Shown one piece after another: positions 1 through 6,383 of a stretch of DNA of 11,649 nt; the first letter of the stretch is position 1, and the number at the start of each line of letters is the position of its first letter. The translations under genes and the position numbers were made by a program. The notes below the pieces were generated by a model. That model searched no databases, was not told the origin of the DNA, and saw only the letters and a list, made by a program, of their open reading frames with translations. This stretch comes from Candidatus Mediterraneibacter gallistercoris. Lineage in GTDB: Bacteria; Bacillota_A; Clostridia; Lachnospirales; Lachnospiraceae. Location: assembly GCA_019119745.1 (NCBI GenBank), contig DWWI01000081.1, positions 1 to 11,649 on the forward strand, given 5' to 3'.

Positions 1-52
1 CAGCGTAACGGTACATAAGAGCGCAAAAGACGCGCTCTAAGTACCGACGCTG
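1..52. other. Large imperfect hairpin at left edge
   Basis: Bases 1-24 fold back on 32-52. Helix 1-6/47-52 is 6 bp, followed by an AA bulge at 7-8. Helix 9-14/41-46 is 6 bp, followed by a 3x2 internal loop (15-17 against 39-40). Helix 18-24/32-38 is 7 bp, and the loop is 25-31. All 19 pairs are Watson-Crick. The right side is followed by CTGCTCC rather than a T-run, so it is not an ordinary plus-strand terminator. The left side is cut by the window, so the structure may continue. It could be a helix of a structured RNA, or the end of a mobile or repeat element. Confidence 0.55.
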
Positions 53-237
53 CTCCAACGGTGCGTACACAATACCTGCCTCCCGGCTGCTTTCATATGA
101 CGCGGCTATTGGAAATTATGTACCGGTTTCTGCCAGTTTGTATGAGTATTTATCGCTCTGGCTCAGGATTGGAAAAACAAGAAAAGCGAATAAATACGTC
201 TGACCTGATGCACAATCCGTGGGCAGAGGAAGATTGA
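19..237 (+). other. Unassigned open frame, possible gene remnant
   Basis: This plus frame is open from just after a TAA at 16-18 to a TGA at 235-237, about 72 codons, with a hydrophilic C-terminus ending HNPWAEED. Candidate ATG starts at 97 and 142 have no Shine-Dalgarno sequence in front. A second frame (9-203) is open over the same stretch, which weakens the case for either. I do not recognise the protein. It could be the end of a decayed gene, a fortuitous frame over a structured RNA, or a small unknown protein. Confidence 0.15.
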
Positions 238-292
238 TAACAGCGACTGTGGAAGAGAATTAGGCAAAACTTAGAATCAGGAGAGCAGCGTT

Positions 293-343
293 AAACGGGC
301 ACGCGAAGTTGTCTGACGTAAGGAGTTCTTCGCGTGCCCGTTT
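293..343 (+). terminator. Strong rho-independent terminator
   Basis: A perfect 16-bp stem joins 293-308 and 328-343, with a GC-rich core and a 19-nt loop (309-327). On the plus strand it runs into TTTTGCTTTT at 341-350. On the minus strand the flanking T-tract is only TTTAA, so it mainly ends transcription coming from the left. It could also stop minus-strand read-through from the FKBP gene. The long loop is unusual for a terminator. Confidence 0.85.
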
Positions 344-504
344 TGCTTTTAGCTGATATGCTGATTTATTAGTTTGCGTTATTCTCTGTAACCGGAGCCG
401 GGATCAACCTTTTCTCTGCCTGCGGATACGTGAGTCAGTCATTCCGTATCTGCTCCCTTTTCAAACGCTTTTCCTTTCCTGAGTCGGTACGAAAAATCAA
501 AATT
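344..504. other. Gene-free spacer between convergent transcripts
   Basis: No gene was found here. The stretch separates the terminator at 293-343 from the stop codon of the minus-strand FKBP gene. It holds one imperfect hairpin, 422-430 with 445-453 (nine pairs, one G-U, loop 431-444), which has no clear T-run on the minus strand. No convincing terminator of its own follows the FKBP gene. Confidence 0.4.
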
Positions 505-1026
505 TTACTGATATATTCCATTGACAGTAACATCGAACACAGCCTCTTTCCCATTCAGTTCATCATTACCGTAATCATCAGGGAAGGTGACTGTCACTTC
601 TACTTCATCACCGGGGTGGGCGCCGCTCAACTGTTCTTCGAAGTCATCGATATATCTGCCGGAACCTATGGTAAGATCTGTGCCGTTTCCCTGGGTATTT
701 CCGCCATCGAATTCAACACCGTCAATCGAGCCGACATAGTCGATATTTACGGTATCTCCGTCCTCAACTGTAAGAGAGGAATCAGTGGAGTAGGAGGTGG
801 AGTCATCTGTGCTGTTATCTGTTGAGCCTGATTCTGCGGCTGCATCGCCGGAGGATGTAGTGTTTTTGGAAGAACCGGAAGTTACAATGATAGCGATGAT
901 AAGGGCAATAACTGCGATTATCGGAAGCACGATCACAACTATCTTGCTGATCTTTCGCTGCAGTTCTTTTTTGCGGCGTTCCTTGGCGCGCCGTTCCTGC
1001 GCCATTTTTCTGTTTTCTTTTTTCAT
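505..1026 (-). CDS. Membrane-anchored FKBP-type peptidyl-prolyl isomerase
   Basis: Predicted prolyl cis-trans isomerase (EC 5.2.1.8), probably a folding helper outside the cytoplasmic membrane. The 173-aa protein begins with a very basic stretch (residues 2-28), has one transmembrane segment (about 28-48), then a Ser/Thr/Asp-rich linker (about 50-85), then a small FKBP domain to the end. The domain begins [20 protein letters not shown] and includes [37 protein letters not shown] and a final VTVNGIY strand. It resembles the trigger-factor PPIase domain. The positive-inside rule places the domain outside the cell. I chose the ATG at 1026 because GAGGG (1037-1041) lies 10 nt upstream. An ATG three codons earlier (1035) would have only 1 nt of spacing. 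The gene is divergent from helD. The client proteins are unknown. Confidence 0.82.
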   Translation of the reverse strand: MKKENRKMAQERRAKERRKKELQRKISKIVVIVLPIIAVIALIIAIIVTSGSSKNTTSSGDAAAESGSTDNSTDDSTSYSTDSSLTVEDGDTVNIDYVGSIDGVEFDGGNTQGNGTDLTIGSGRYIDDFEEQLSGAHPGDEVEVTVTFPDDYGNDELNGKEAVFDVTVNGIYQ

Positions 1027-1036
1027 ACTGCACATT

Positions 1037-1041
1037 CCCTC
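1037..1041 (-). promoter_or_regulatory. Ribosome binding site deciding the FKBP start
   Basis: GAGGG on the minus strand lies 10 nt before ATG 1026 but only 1 nt before the alternative ATG at 1035. It therefore supports the shorter protein. Confidence 0.6.
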
Positions 1042-1095
1042 ATTTCTGCTTTTTATGTGTGGACTGATACGGGAATCAGTTTATTGACGAGAGCT

Positions 1096-1101
1096 ATTAT
1101 A
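1096..1101 (-). promoter_or_regulatory. Probable -10 box for the FKBP gene
   Basis: A perfect TATAAT lies on the minus strand in an AT-rich stretch. No good -35 box is found at 16-18 bp. Transcription would start near 1089 and give a leader of about 60 nt. The leader contains a 6-bp inverted repeat (ACTGAT at 1063-1068, ATCAGT at 1075-1080). Confidence 0.4.
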
Positions 1102-1145
1102 AATATAAAATATGACTAATTTGTGATTTTTTTTGTAAAAATACA

Positions 1146-1154
1146 TGATATACT
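1146..1154 (+). promoter_or_regulatory. Extended -10 promoter for helD
   Basis: TGATATACT fits the TGnTATAAT extended -10 pattern with one change. Upstream is a T-rich tract and no clear -35 box, as is usual for extended -10 promoters. The predicted leader is about 80 nt. It includes a perfect 10-bp palindrome, TATCATGATA (1171-1180), a possible operator. Confidence 0.45.
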
Positions 1155-1241
1155 ATAGCTATCGTCTGCGTATCATGATAAAGTATCGGAACATGCAGGC
1201 ATGAAAAACGAATCTTTAGAAGAAGACCGGGGAGCATTATT

Positions 1242-3293
1242 ATGACAATGGACAACAGATATTCAGACGGATCGCAGTTTTTAAAGGATGTGACCGTTAA
1301 GATACAGAACAGACTTGATGAGATTGATCATGATCTGAATGAAGGAAAAAAAGAAATTGAAAATATGCATGAGTATTACTGGGAGAACTATACGGAGATG
1401 GATCAGTATGGTTATGAGGAATATGACAACCGTCAGGCCCTTCTCCAGCAGACGAATGCAAATGCAGAAAAGCTGAAGCTTAAACACAGGTTTGAGAGGA
1501 TGAAGGACGCGCCGTTTTTCGGGCGGGTTGACTTTATATTTGAGGGAGAAGATGAGCCGGAGCCGTTTTATATCGGGATTGGAAATTTTGCTGAGAAGGC
1601 AGGTATGACGCCGTTAATCTACGACTGGAGGGCTCCTGTGAGCGGGCTGTTCTATGATTATGATAAAGGGCCGGCTTCCTACGAAGCACCTGCGGGAACG
1701 ATCACAGGCGAAATCAGCTCCAAATGGCAGTATAAGATCCGCAGAGGAAAGATGATATATGCTTTTGAGAGCGATACCAAGATTGATGATGAGATCCTGA
1801 AGCAGGAACTTGGACATAACGGCGATGTTAAGCTGAAAAATATTGTGCGGACAATCCAGAAAGAGCAGAATGCCATTATCCGTAATACAGAAGACAAGAT
1901 CCTAGTGATACAGGGCGGGGCAGGGAGCGGAAAGACGTCTATTGCACTGCACAGGATTGCCTATCTTCTGTACCATGACAGACAGAATCTGAAGTCATCC
2001 AACGTGCTGATCCTTTCACCGAACAGCGTATTTTCAGATTATATTTCCCACATTCTCCCGGAGCTGGGAGAGGAAAATATACAGGAGATGAGTTTCGATC
2101 TGTTTGCGTACCGTGAATTAAAAGACACGGCGGCTGACTGTGAAGACCGGTATGATCATCTGGAGCGGATCATGAAATTCCCCAGTGATCAGGAAAAAGA
2201 GCGGTTCCGTATGAAGCAGTCAGAAGAGTTTGTAGGACTGATTGAAGGATTTCTGGCAACGCTGGAGGATAGGCTGATCGATTTTAAAGAAATCAGCTTC
2301 CGAGGCATGAACATAACAGAAGAAGAGCTTATCAAGATGTTTTATTTTAAATTTCAGGATACACCGCTTCTCTCAAGAATGGATGCTGTCATGGAGTATT
2401 TCATTGATGCATATGAGACGCTGAAGGGCAGCAATATTTCCGATGATGACAGAGAACTTCTGAAATCCAGATTTGACAGTATGTATGTGACAAAAGACAT
2501 CTACACGATCTATAATTGGATGCTGGAGGATTACGGATATGAGCTGCTTCCGGATGTGCCATATGAGAGAAGGAAGATTCAGTACGAAGATGTATTTCCG
2601 ATCCTTTATCTGAAATACAGACTGCTTGGAAAGAGCTCGCAGAAAAATATAAAACATCTGGTCATTGATGAAATGCAGGATTACTCCTTTATGCAGTATG
2701 TGATTCTTCAGAACCTGTTTCAATGCAGGATGACGATCCTGGGCGATTATGCGCAGACACTGGATACGAAACAACATGACGTGCTGAAGTTCCTGCCGAA
2801 GATATTCGGAAAAGATATACGGAAAGTTATCCTGAATAAAAGCTACCGCAATACCTATGAGATCGCAAAATATGCGGCACAGATCAGCGGCATTACAGGG
2901 CTTGAACTTCTGGAACGCCATGGCAGACCGGTAGAGGAAAGAACATTTGCTTCAGAAGATGAAATGCTTGATGCGATCGAGGCTAATGTCAATCTGGGAT
3001 TAGACGGATATGAGACCGGAGCCGTTATCACAATGACCGAGGAGGAGGCTTACGATATCTGCCGCCTGCTCAAAAACCGCGGCGTGGACGCGGCGTATGT
3101 GGATCGTGACAGCTCAGCATTTAAGCGCGGACTGACAGTGACCACATTTTATCTGGCAAAGGGACTGGAATTCGATCAGGTATTTACCATACGAGGCAGG
3201 AAGGAGAACCCGCTGGCAGAACAGGCGGAATATATCGCTGCAACAAGGGCGCTTCAGGAATTGTACGTGTATGAGAACAATTCAAGTCTCTGA
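1242..3293 (+). CDS. helD: HelD-type RNA polymerase recycling ATPase (UvrD-like helicase)
   Basis: A superfamily 1 helicase-like ATPase of the HelD family. Family members bind RNA polymerase and use ATP to release it from stalled or terminated complexes. At 683 aa it is somewhat shorter than B. subtilis HelD. The charged N-terminus (about 10-75) looks like the coiled-coil arm that enters the polymerase secondary channel. Walker A GGAGSGKT is at 225-232, Walker B/motif II VIDEMQD at 474-480, motif III GDYAQTLD from 501, a motif V-like stretch TTFYLAKGLEFDQVF near 630, and motif VI AATRA with R669. The start is supported by GGGGAG (1229-1233), 8 nt upstream of the ATG. It stands alone, divergent from the FKBP gene. 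A general UvrD helicase is the alternative, but the N-terminal arm and motif set favour HelD. Confidence 0.88.
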   Translation: MTMDNRYSDGSQFLKDVTVKIQNRLDEIDHDLNEGKKEIENMHEYYWENYTEMDQYGYEEYDNRQALLQQTNANAEKLKLKHRFERMKDAPFFGRVDFIFEGEDEPEPFYIGIGNFAEKAGMTPLIYDWRAPVSGLFYDYDKGPASYEAPAGTITGEISSKWQYKIRRGKMIYAFESDTKIDDEILKQELGHNGDVKLKNIVRTIQKEQNAIIRNTEDKILVIQGGAGSGKTSIALHRIAYLLYHDRQNLKSSNVLILSPNSVFSDYISHILPELGEENIQEMSFDLFAYRELKDTAADCEDRYDHLERIMKFPSDQEKERFRMKQSEEFVGLIEGFLATLEDRLIDFKEISFRGMNITEEELIKMFYFKFQDTPLLSRMDAVMEYFIDAYETLKGSNISDDDRELLKSRFDSMYVTKDIYTIYNWMLEDYGYELLPDVPYERRKIQYEDVFPILYLKYRLLGKSSQKNIKHLVIDEMQDYSFMQYVILQNLFQCRMTILGDYAQTLDTKQHDVLKFLPKIFGKDIRKVILNKSYRNTYEIAKYAAQISGITGLELLERHGRPVEERTFASEDEMLDAIEANVNLGLDGYETGAVITMTEEEAYDICRLLKNRGVDAAYVDRDSSAFKRGLTVTTFYLAKGLEFDQVFTIRGRKENPLAEQAEYIAATRALQELYVYENNSSL

Positions 3294-3301
3294 TCCTGCA
3301 T

Positions 3302-3329
3302 TTTACAAAGAAATCATAACAGGTATAAA
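3302..3329 (+). promoter_or_regulatory. Probable promoter for the FAD-Rieske gene
   Basis: TTTACA (3302-3307) and TATAAA (3324-3329) are separated by 16 bp. The 10-bp palindrome TCCCATGGGA (3335-3344) lies at the expected start of transcription and could be an operator. No helD terminator with a T-run is seen in this short gap, so read-through from helD is also possible. Confidence 0.45.
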
Positions 3330-3366
3330 CTGTCTCCCATGGGAAATGTTATAGATAAACAGGCAT

Positions 3367-3372
3367 GGGAGG
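3367..3372 (+). promoter_or_regulatory. Ribosome binding site deciding the FAD-Rieske start
   Basis: GGGAGG sits 7 nt before ATG 3380 and only 1 nt before ATG 3374. It overlaps the upstream in-frame ATG at 3365. The start at 3380 is therefore preferred. Confidence 0.7.
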
Positions 3373-3379
3373 TATGAAA

Positions 3380-4813
3380 ATGGAATCCATATGGAGCAAA
3401 ACATCTGACAGAGTAAAAAGACCGCCGTTAAACAGTGATATTCATGCAGACGTGGCAGTGATCGGCGGAGGTATGGCGGGAATACTGACAGCATATCAGC
3501 TTGAAAAAGCCGGCGTGCATACAGTCGTATTGGAAACGGACCGGATCGGCGGCGGACAGACGCAGAACACTACGGCAAAGATCACATCCCAGCACGGGAT
3601 GTTCTGTCATGCATTTATCGAGAAAAAAGGTGAAGATGCAGCAGAAAAATATGTGCAGGCAAATCAGGCTGCTGTGGCGGAATATAAAAGGATCGTGCGT
3701 GAGGAGAAAGTTGACTGTAATCTTACGGAGACAGATGCTTATGTTTACTCGACGGATGGTGAAAAGCTGAGGATGGAAACGGAAGCAGCGCGGAAGCTTG
3801 GAATCAATGCATCCTTTGAGCCGCAGATTGAGATCCCGGTTTTATGCGCGGGGGCAGTACATTTTCTAAATCAGGCACAGTTTCATCCCTTGAAATTTAT
3901 CGAGGCACTTTCAAACCGACTGACAGTGTATGAAGACACTCCGGTTACAGAAGTAAAGGGAAATCTGATCAAAACTTCCTGCGGGAGTGTAAAAGCAGAA
4001 AAGATTGTGTTTGCTACACATTTTCCATTTGTAAACTTTCCAGGTATGTATTTCGCAAGGAGGCATCAGGAACGGTCCTATGTGCTCGCACTGGAGGGCG
4101 CCGGTACATTGAACGGCATGTATATCGGGGATGGAAAAGATACTCTTTCTTTCCGACAGTATGATAAATACATCCTGTTTGGCGGGCAGGGACACCGCAC
4201 CGGGGAAAACCGGGAGGGCGGCTGTTATGAAAGATTAGAAGCGTCTGCAGAGCAGCTCTATCCCGGAAGCAGCGTGGCAGCGCGCTGGTCGGCACAGGAC
4301 TGTATGACAGCAGACGGGATTCCGTTTATCGGACAGTATGCCGCAGACCGGCCGGATTGGTATGTTGCAACAGGTTTTCAGAAGTGGGGCATGAGTTCAT
4401 CCATGGTATCCGCGATGCTTTTAAGAGATATGATCTGCGGGAAAGAGAATCCTTATGCGGAAGTATTTGCTCCCTCAAGATTTTCGACAGAAGAACTGCC
4501 GCAGATCATCAAAGACAGCGGAAAAGCTGTAAAAGGACTGACGAAACGTTTCTTCCATCTGCCGGATAAGGCAGTAAACGCTCTTGAGCGCGGCCATGGA
4601 GCGGTTGTTGATACCCCGCAGGGAAAGGCGGGGGTATATAAGACAGAGGATGAAAGGATATTTCAGGTCGATATCGTCTGTCCGCATATGGGCTGCGAAC
4701 TGACATGGAATCCGGACGAGCTGTCATGGGACTGCCCTTGTCACGGATCCAGGTTTGATTACGAGGGAAATCTTCTGGACGGACCGGCACAGGAGGGAAT
4801 CCATGAGGAATGA
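3380..4813 (+). CDS. FAD-dependent oxidoreductase with C-terminal Rieske [2Fe-2S] domain
   Basis: A 477-aa two-domain redox protein. The N-terminal domain (about 24-375) is a D-amino-acid-oxidase/DadA-like flavoprotein. Its Rossmann motif VAVIGGGMAG has the glycines at 29-34, and it also carries the ETDRIGGGQT segment and a late GIPFIGQY segment typical of the family. The C-terminal domain (about 390-477) is a Rieske fold with cluster ligands C434, H436, C452 and H455. Cysteines C439 and C454 sit where Rieske proteins form a stabilising disulfide. The substrate is not evident. Related fusions are annotated only as FAD-dependent oxidoreductases, and an amine or amino acid donor is a guess. No transmembrane segment or export signal is seen, so it should be cytoplasmic. 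A 38-bp gap separates it from rlmH, so the two may be cotranscribed. Confidence 0.85.
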   Translation: MESIWSKTSDRVKRPPLNSDIHADVAVIGGGMAGILTAYQLEKAGVHTVVLETDRIGGGQTQNTTAKITSQHGMFCHAFIEKKGEDAAEKYVQANQAAVAEYKRIVREEKVDCNLTETDAYVYSTDGEKLRMETEAARKLGINASFEPQIEIPVLCAGAVHFLNQAQFHPLKFIEALSNRLTVYEDTPVTEVKGNLIKTSCGSVKAEKIVFATHFPFVNFPGMYFARRHQERSYVLALEGAGTLNGMYIGDGKDTLSFRQYDKYILFGGQGHRTGENREGGCYERLEASAEQLYPGSSVAARWSAQDCMTADGIPFIGQYAADRPDWYVATGFQKWGMSSSMVSAMLLRDMICGKENPYAEVFAPSRFSTEELPQIIKDSGKAVKGLTKRFFHLPDKAVNALERGHGAVVDTPQGKAGVYKTEDERIFQVDIVCPHMGCELTWNPDELSWDCPCHGSRFDYEGNLLDGPAQEGIHEE

Positions 4814-4851
4814 CATTGCTTTGATTCGGTATGATTCGAAAGAGGAGAATT

Positions 4852-5331
4852 ATGAAAATAACATTAATTACGGTAGGAAAGATAAAAGAAAAATACTTAA
4901 GGGACGCTATCGCTGAATACAGCAAGCGTCTGAGCAGATACTGCAAACTGGAGATCGTTGAGGTGGCAGACGAAAAGACCCCGGATCAGGCAAGTGAAAC
5001 CGTGGAAGAAAATATTCGAGCCAAAGAAGGGGAGCGGATCCTGAAATATATCAAGGATGATATGTATGTGATCACTCTGGAAATTGACGGCAAGATGCTT
5101 TCATCTGAAGAATTTGCCGGCAAGATCGAGTCGTTGGGAGTACAGGGGAAAAGCAGCATAGTATTCGTGATCGGCGGTTCTATCGGGCTTGGAAAAGAGG
5201 TGCTGAGGCGGTCAGATTATGCGCTTAGCTTTTCTAAAATGACATTTCCCCATCAGCTGATGCGGGTGATATTACTGGAGCAGGTGTATCGGGGGTACCG
5301 AATTATAAATGGGGAACCATATCATAAATAG
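4852..5331 (+). CDS. rlmH: 23S rRNA (pseudouridine(1915)-N3)-methyltransferase RlmH
   Basis: A SPOUT-class methyltransferase that transfers a methyl group from S-adenosylmethionine to N3 of pseudouridine 1915 in helix 69 of 23S rRNA, acting on assembled 70S ribosomes. The 159-aa length is exactly that of the family. The N-terminus [16 protein letters not shown], the glycine-rich SAM loop GGSIGLG (108-114), the [20 protein letters not shown] block (132-151) and the terminal GEPYHK with Y157 and H158 are all canonical. AGAGGAG (4841-4847) precedes the ATG at 4852 by 4 nt. An in-frame ATG at 4831 is rejected because it adds a non-family extension and lacks a ribosome binding site. It acts as a homodimer in the family. 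Confidence 0.97.
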   Translation: MKITLITVGKIKEKYLRDAIAEYSKRLSRYCKLEIVEVADEKTPDQASETVEENIRAKEGERILKYIKDDMYVITLEIDGKMLSSEEFAGKIESLGVQGKSSIVFVIGGSIGLGKEVLRRSDYALSFSKMTFPHQLMRVILLEQVYRGYRIINGEPYHK

Positions 5332-5424
5332 AGGCGATTTTTTCGCACTTGGGTACGTTATGCACAACCCTATCACAAATAGACAGAGCTCAGACTTCAA
5401 AATGCAGGGAGAAAGGGGCGCGGG

Positions 5425-6255
5425 ATGGAAGAAGCACATGTTTTTCGGTTTAAGAACAGAAAATTTTCGGATTTCTATCTGTGTTTTTGCGGATACGCGA
5501 AATGCGAGCCACTGCACAGTTTCGGACCGGCTGTCCGACCTAATTATCTGATCCACATCATAACCGAAGGGAAAGGCAGGTATACGGTCGGAGAGAAGCA
5601 GTATGATCTGCGGGAAGGTCAGGGGTTTCTGATCGAGCCGGAGGTACAGACATTTTATCAGGCAGACCGGGAATCGCCATGGTCGTACATGTGGATCGGT
5701 TTTTCCGGAACAAGAGCAAAAGAATATCTTGCGGATCTTGGTCTTGGCGGAAACAATCTGACGTTTCACTGTCAGCAGGTATCTGAACTTAAAGTGATGC
5801 TTGAGAACATGATTAAAAGGAAAACATATACCGTTGAGAATGAATTTCTTCGGGAAAGTTTTTTATATCAGACCTTTGCGATTCTGTCACGGAATCTTAA
5901 TATTCAGAATAATTCCCAGAATGATACGGACAATCTATATGTGGCGAGAGCGGTTGAATGTATCCAAAATAACTTTCTGGAACCGATCCGCGTATCGGAT
6001 ATCGCGGACTATGTGGGGATCAGCCGGGGATATCTGCATAAGCTGTTCCTCGAGGTGCTTTCTCAGTCCCCGCAGGATTATCTTGTCAGTTTCCGAATGA
6101 CGAGGGGAGCGGAACTTCTTTCCGTCACGGAACTTTCGATTGAAGAAATCGCGTTGTCGTGCGGTTATGCGGATCCTCTCGCGTTTTCAAAAATGTTTAA
6201 GCGGAAAATGGGAGTGACACCCAGACAGTACCGGAAAGACAACTGGAAGAAATGA
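5425..6255 (+). CDS. AraC-family transcriptional regulator of the alpha-galactoside operon
   Basis: A 276-aa one-component regulator. The N-terminal half (about 20-160) is a cupin-like sugar-binding and dimerisation domain, with the HIITEGKGRYTVGEKQYDLREGQ and PEVQTFYQAD stretches typical of AraC-type arms. The C-terminus carries two helix-turn-helix motifs. The first is around residues 190-208 (SDIADYVGISRGYLHKLF). The second is around 238-258 (SIEEIALSCGYADPLAFSKMF), followed by the GVTPRQYR family signature at 263-270. AAAGGGG (5412-5418) lies 6 nt before the ATG. It sits directly upstream of, and in the same direction as, the symporter/alpha-galactosidase genes. This arrangement matches MsmR/RafR-type activators that respond to melibiose or raffinose. 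The inducer is inferred from neighbours only. No clear promoter of its own was seen in 5332-5424, so read-through from rlmH is possible. Confidence 0.88.
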   Translation: MEEAHVFRFKNRKFSDFYLCFCGYAKCEPLHSFGPAVRPNYLIHIITEGKGRYTVGEKQYDLREGQGFLIEPEVQTFYQADRESPWSYMWIGFSGTRAKEYLADLGLGGNNLTFHCQQVSELKVMLENMIKRKTYTVENEFLRESFLYQTFAILSRNLNIQNNSQNDTDNLYVARAVECIQNNFLEPIRVSDIADYVGISRGYLHKLFLEVLSQSPQDYLVSFRMTRGAELLSVTELSIEEIALSCGYADPLAFSKMFKRKMGVTPRQYRKDNWKK

Positions 6256-6287
6256 GACATCTGACCAGTTTTTAGATACATTGTTCC

Positions 6288-6316
6288 TTGTGATATCCTC
6301 CAAAGGTGCATATAAT
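6288..6316 (+). promoter_or_regulatory. Promoter of the symporter/alpha-galactosidase operon
   Basis: TTGTGA (6288-6293) and a perfect TATAAT (6311-6316) are separated by the ideal 17 bp. Transcription should start near 6323. The promoter lies in the 128-bp gap after the regulator gene, which also leaves room for regulator sites upstream of the -35 box. Confidence 0.75.
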
Positions 6317-6328
6317 TAGAGAAGTAAA

Positions 6329-6344
6329 GAGATTGCGCATTCTC
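6329..6344. promoter_or_regulatory. Operator-like dyad downstream of the operon promoter
   Basis: A 16-bp imperfect palindrome: GAGA (6329-6332) and TCTC (6341-6344) flank a TGCGCA core (6334-6339), with one mismatched pair (6333/6340). It begins about 13 bp after the -10 box, where a bound repressor would block transcription. AraC-type activators normally bind upstream, so this could mark a second, LacI-like regulator. It may also be chance symmetry. Confidence 0.3.
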
Positions 6345-6383
6345 AGAATATTGTACCAGGAATGATAATGAAGGAGGACTATC

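Larger units (their letters stand above)
1..343 (+). ncRNA. Candidate 3' part of a structured RNA ending at a terminator
   Basis: No recognisable protein is encoded here, but several helices can be drawn. There is the 1-52 hairpin. A 12-bp stem with one bulged A joins 146-157 and 185-197. An enclosing stem joins 127-134 and 222-229 (six Watson-Crick pairs and two G-U pairs). A possible pseudoknot pairs GGATTG at 166-171 with CAATCC at 213-218. The segment ends at a strong intrinsic terminator. I cannot match it to a named RNA class: there is no tmRNA CCA end and no RNase P core motif. The alternative is decayed coding sequence, because two plus frames stay open for over 60 codons without good starts. 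The function is unknown and the call is inference. Confidence 0.25.

Noticed and set aside
1..343. tmRNA or RNase P RNA
   Set aside because: No tRNA-like CCA end, no tag-peptide region and no conserved RNase P core motifs are visible.
422..453. Hairpin considered as terminator of the FKBP gene
   Set aside because: The minus-strand sequence after the hairpin lacks a T-run. On the plus strand the tail is only TCCCTTTTC and no gene ends before it.
430..825. 131-codon plus-strand frame opposite the FKBP gene
   Set aside because: The minus strand encodes a clear FKBP domain over the same bases. The plus frame has no ribosome binding site or motif.
2373..2921. 182-codon open frame on the minus strand
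   Set aside because: It is antisense to the conserved ATPase motifs of helD and has no family resemblance.
3365..3379. Upstream in-frame ATG starts (3365, 3374) for the FAD-Rieske gene
   Set aside because: The ribosome binding site GGGAGG overlaps or abuts them. Only ATG 3380 has proper spacing.
4509..4946. 145-codon minus-strand frame bridging the Rieske gene and rlmH
   Set aside because: It overlaps two well-supported genes on the other strand. The translation is low-complexity and proline/arginine-rich without a domain.
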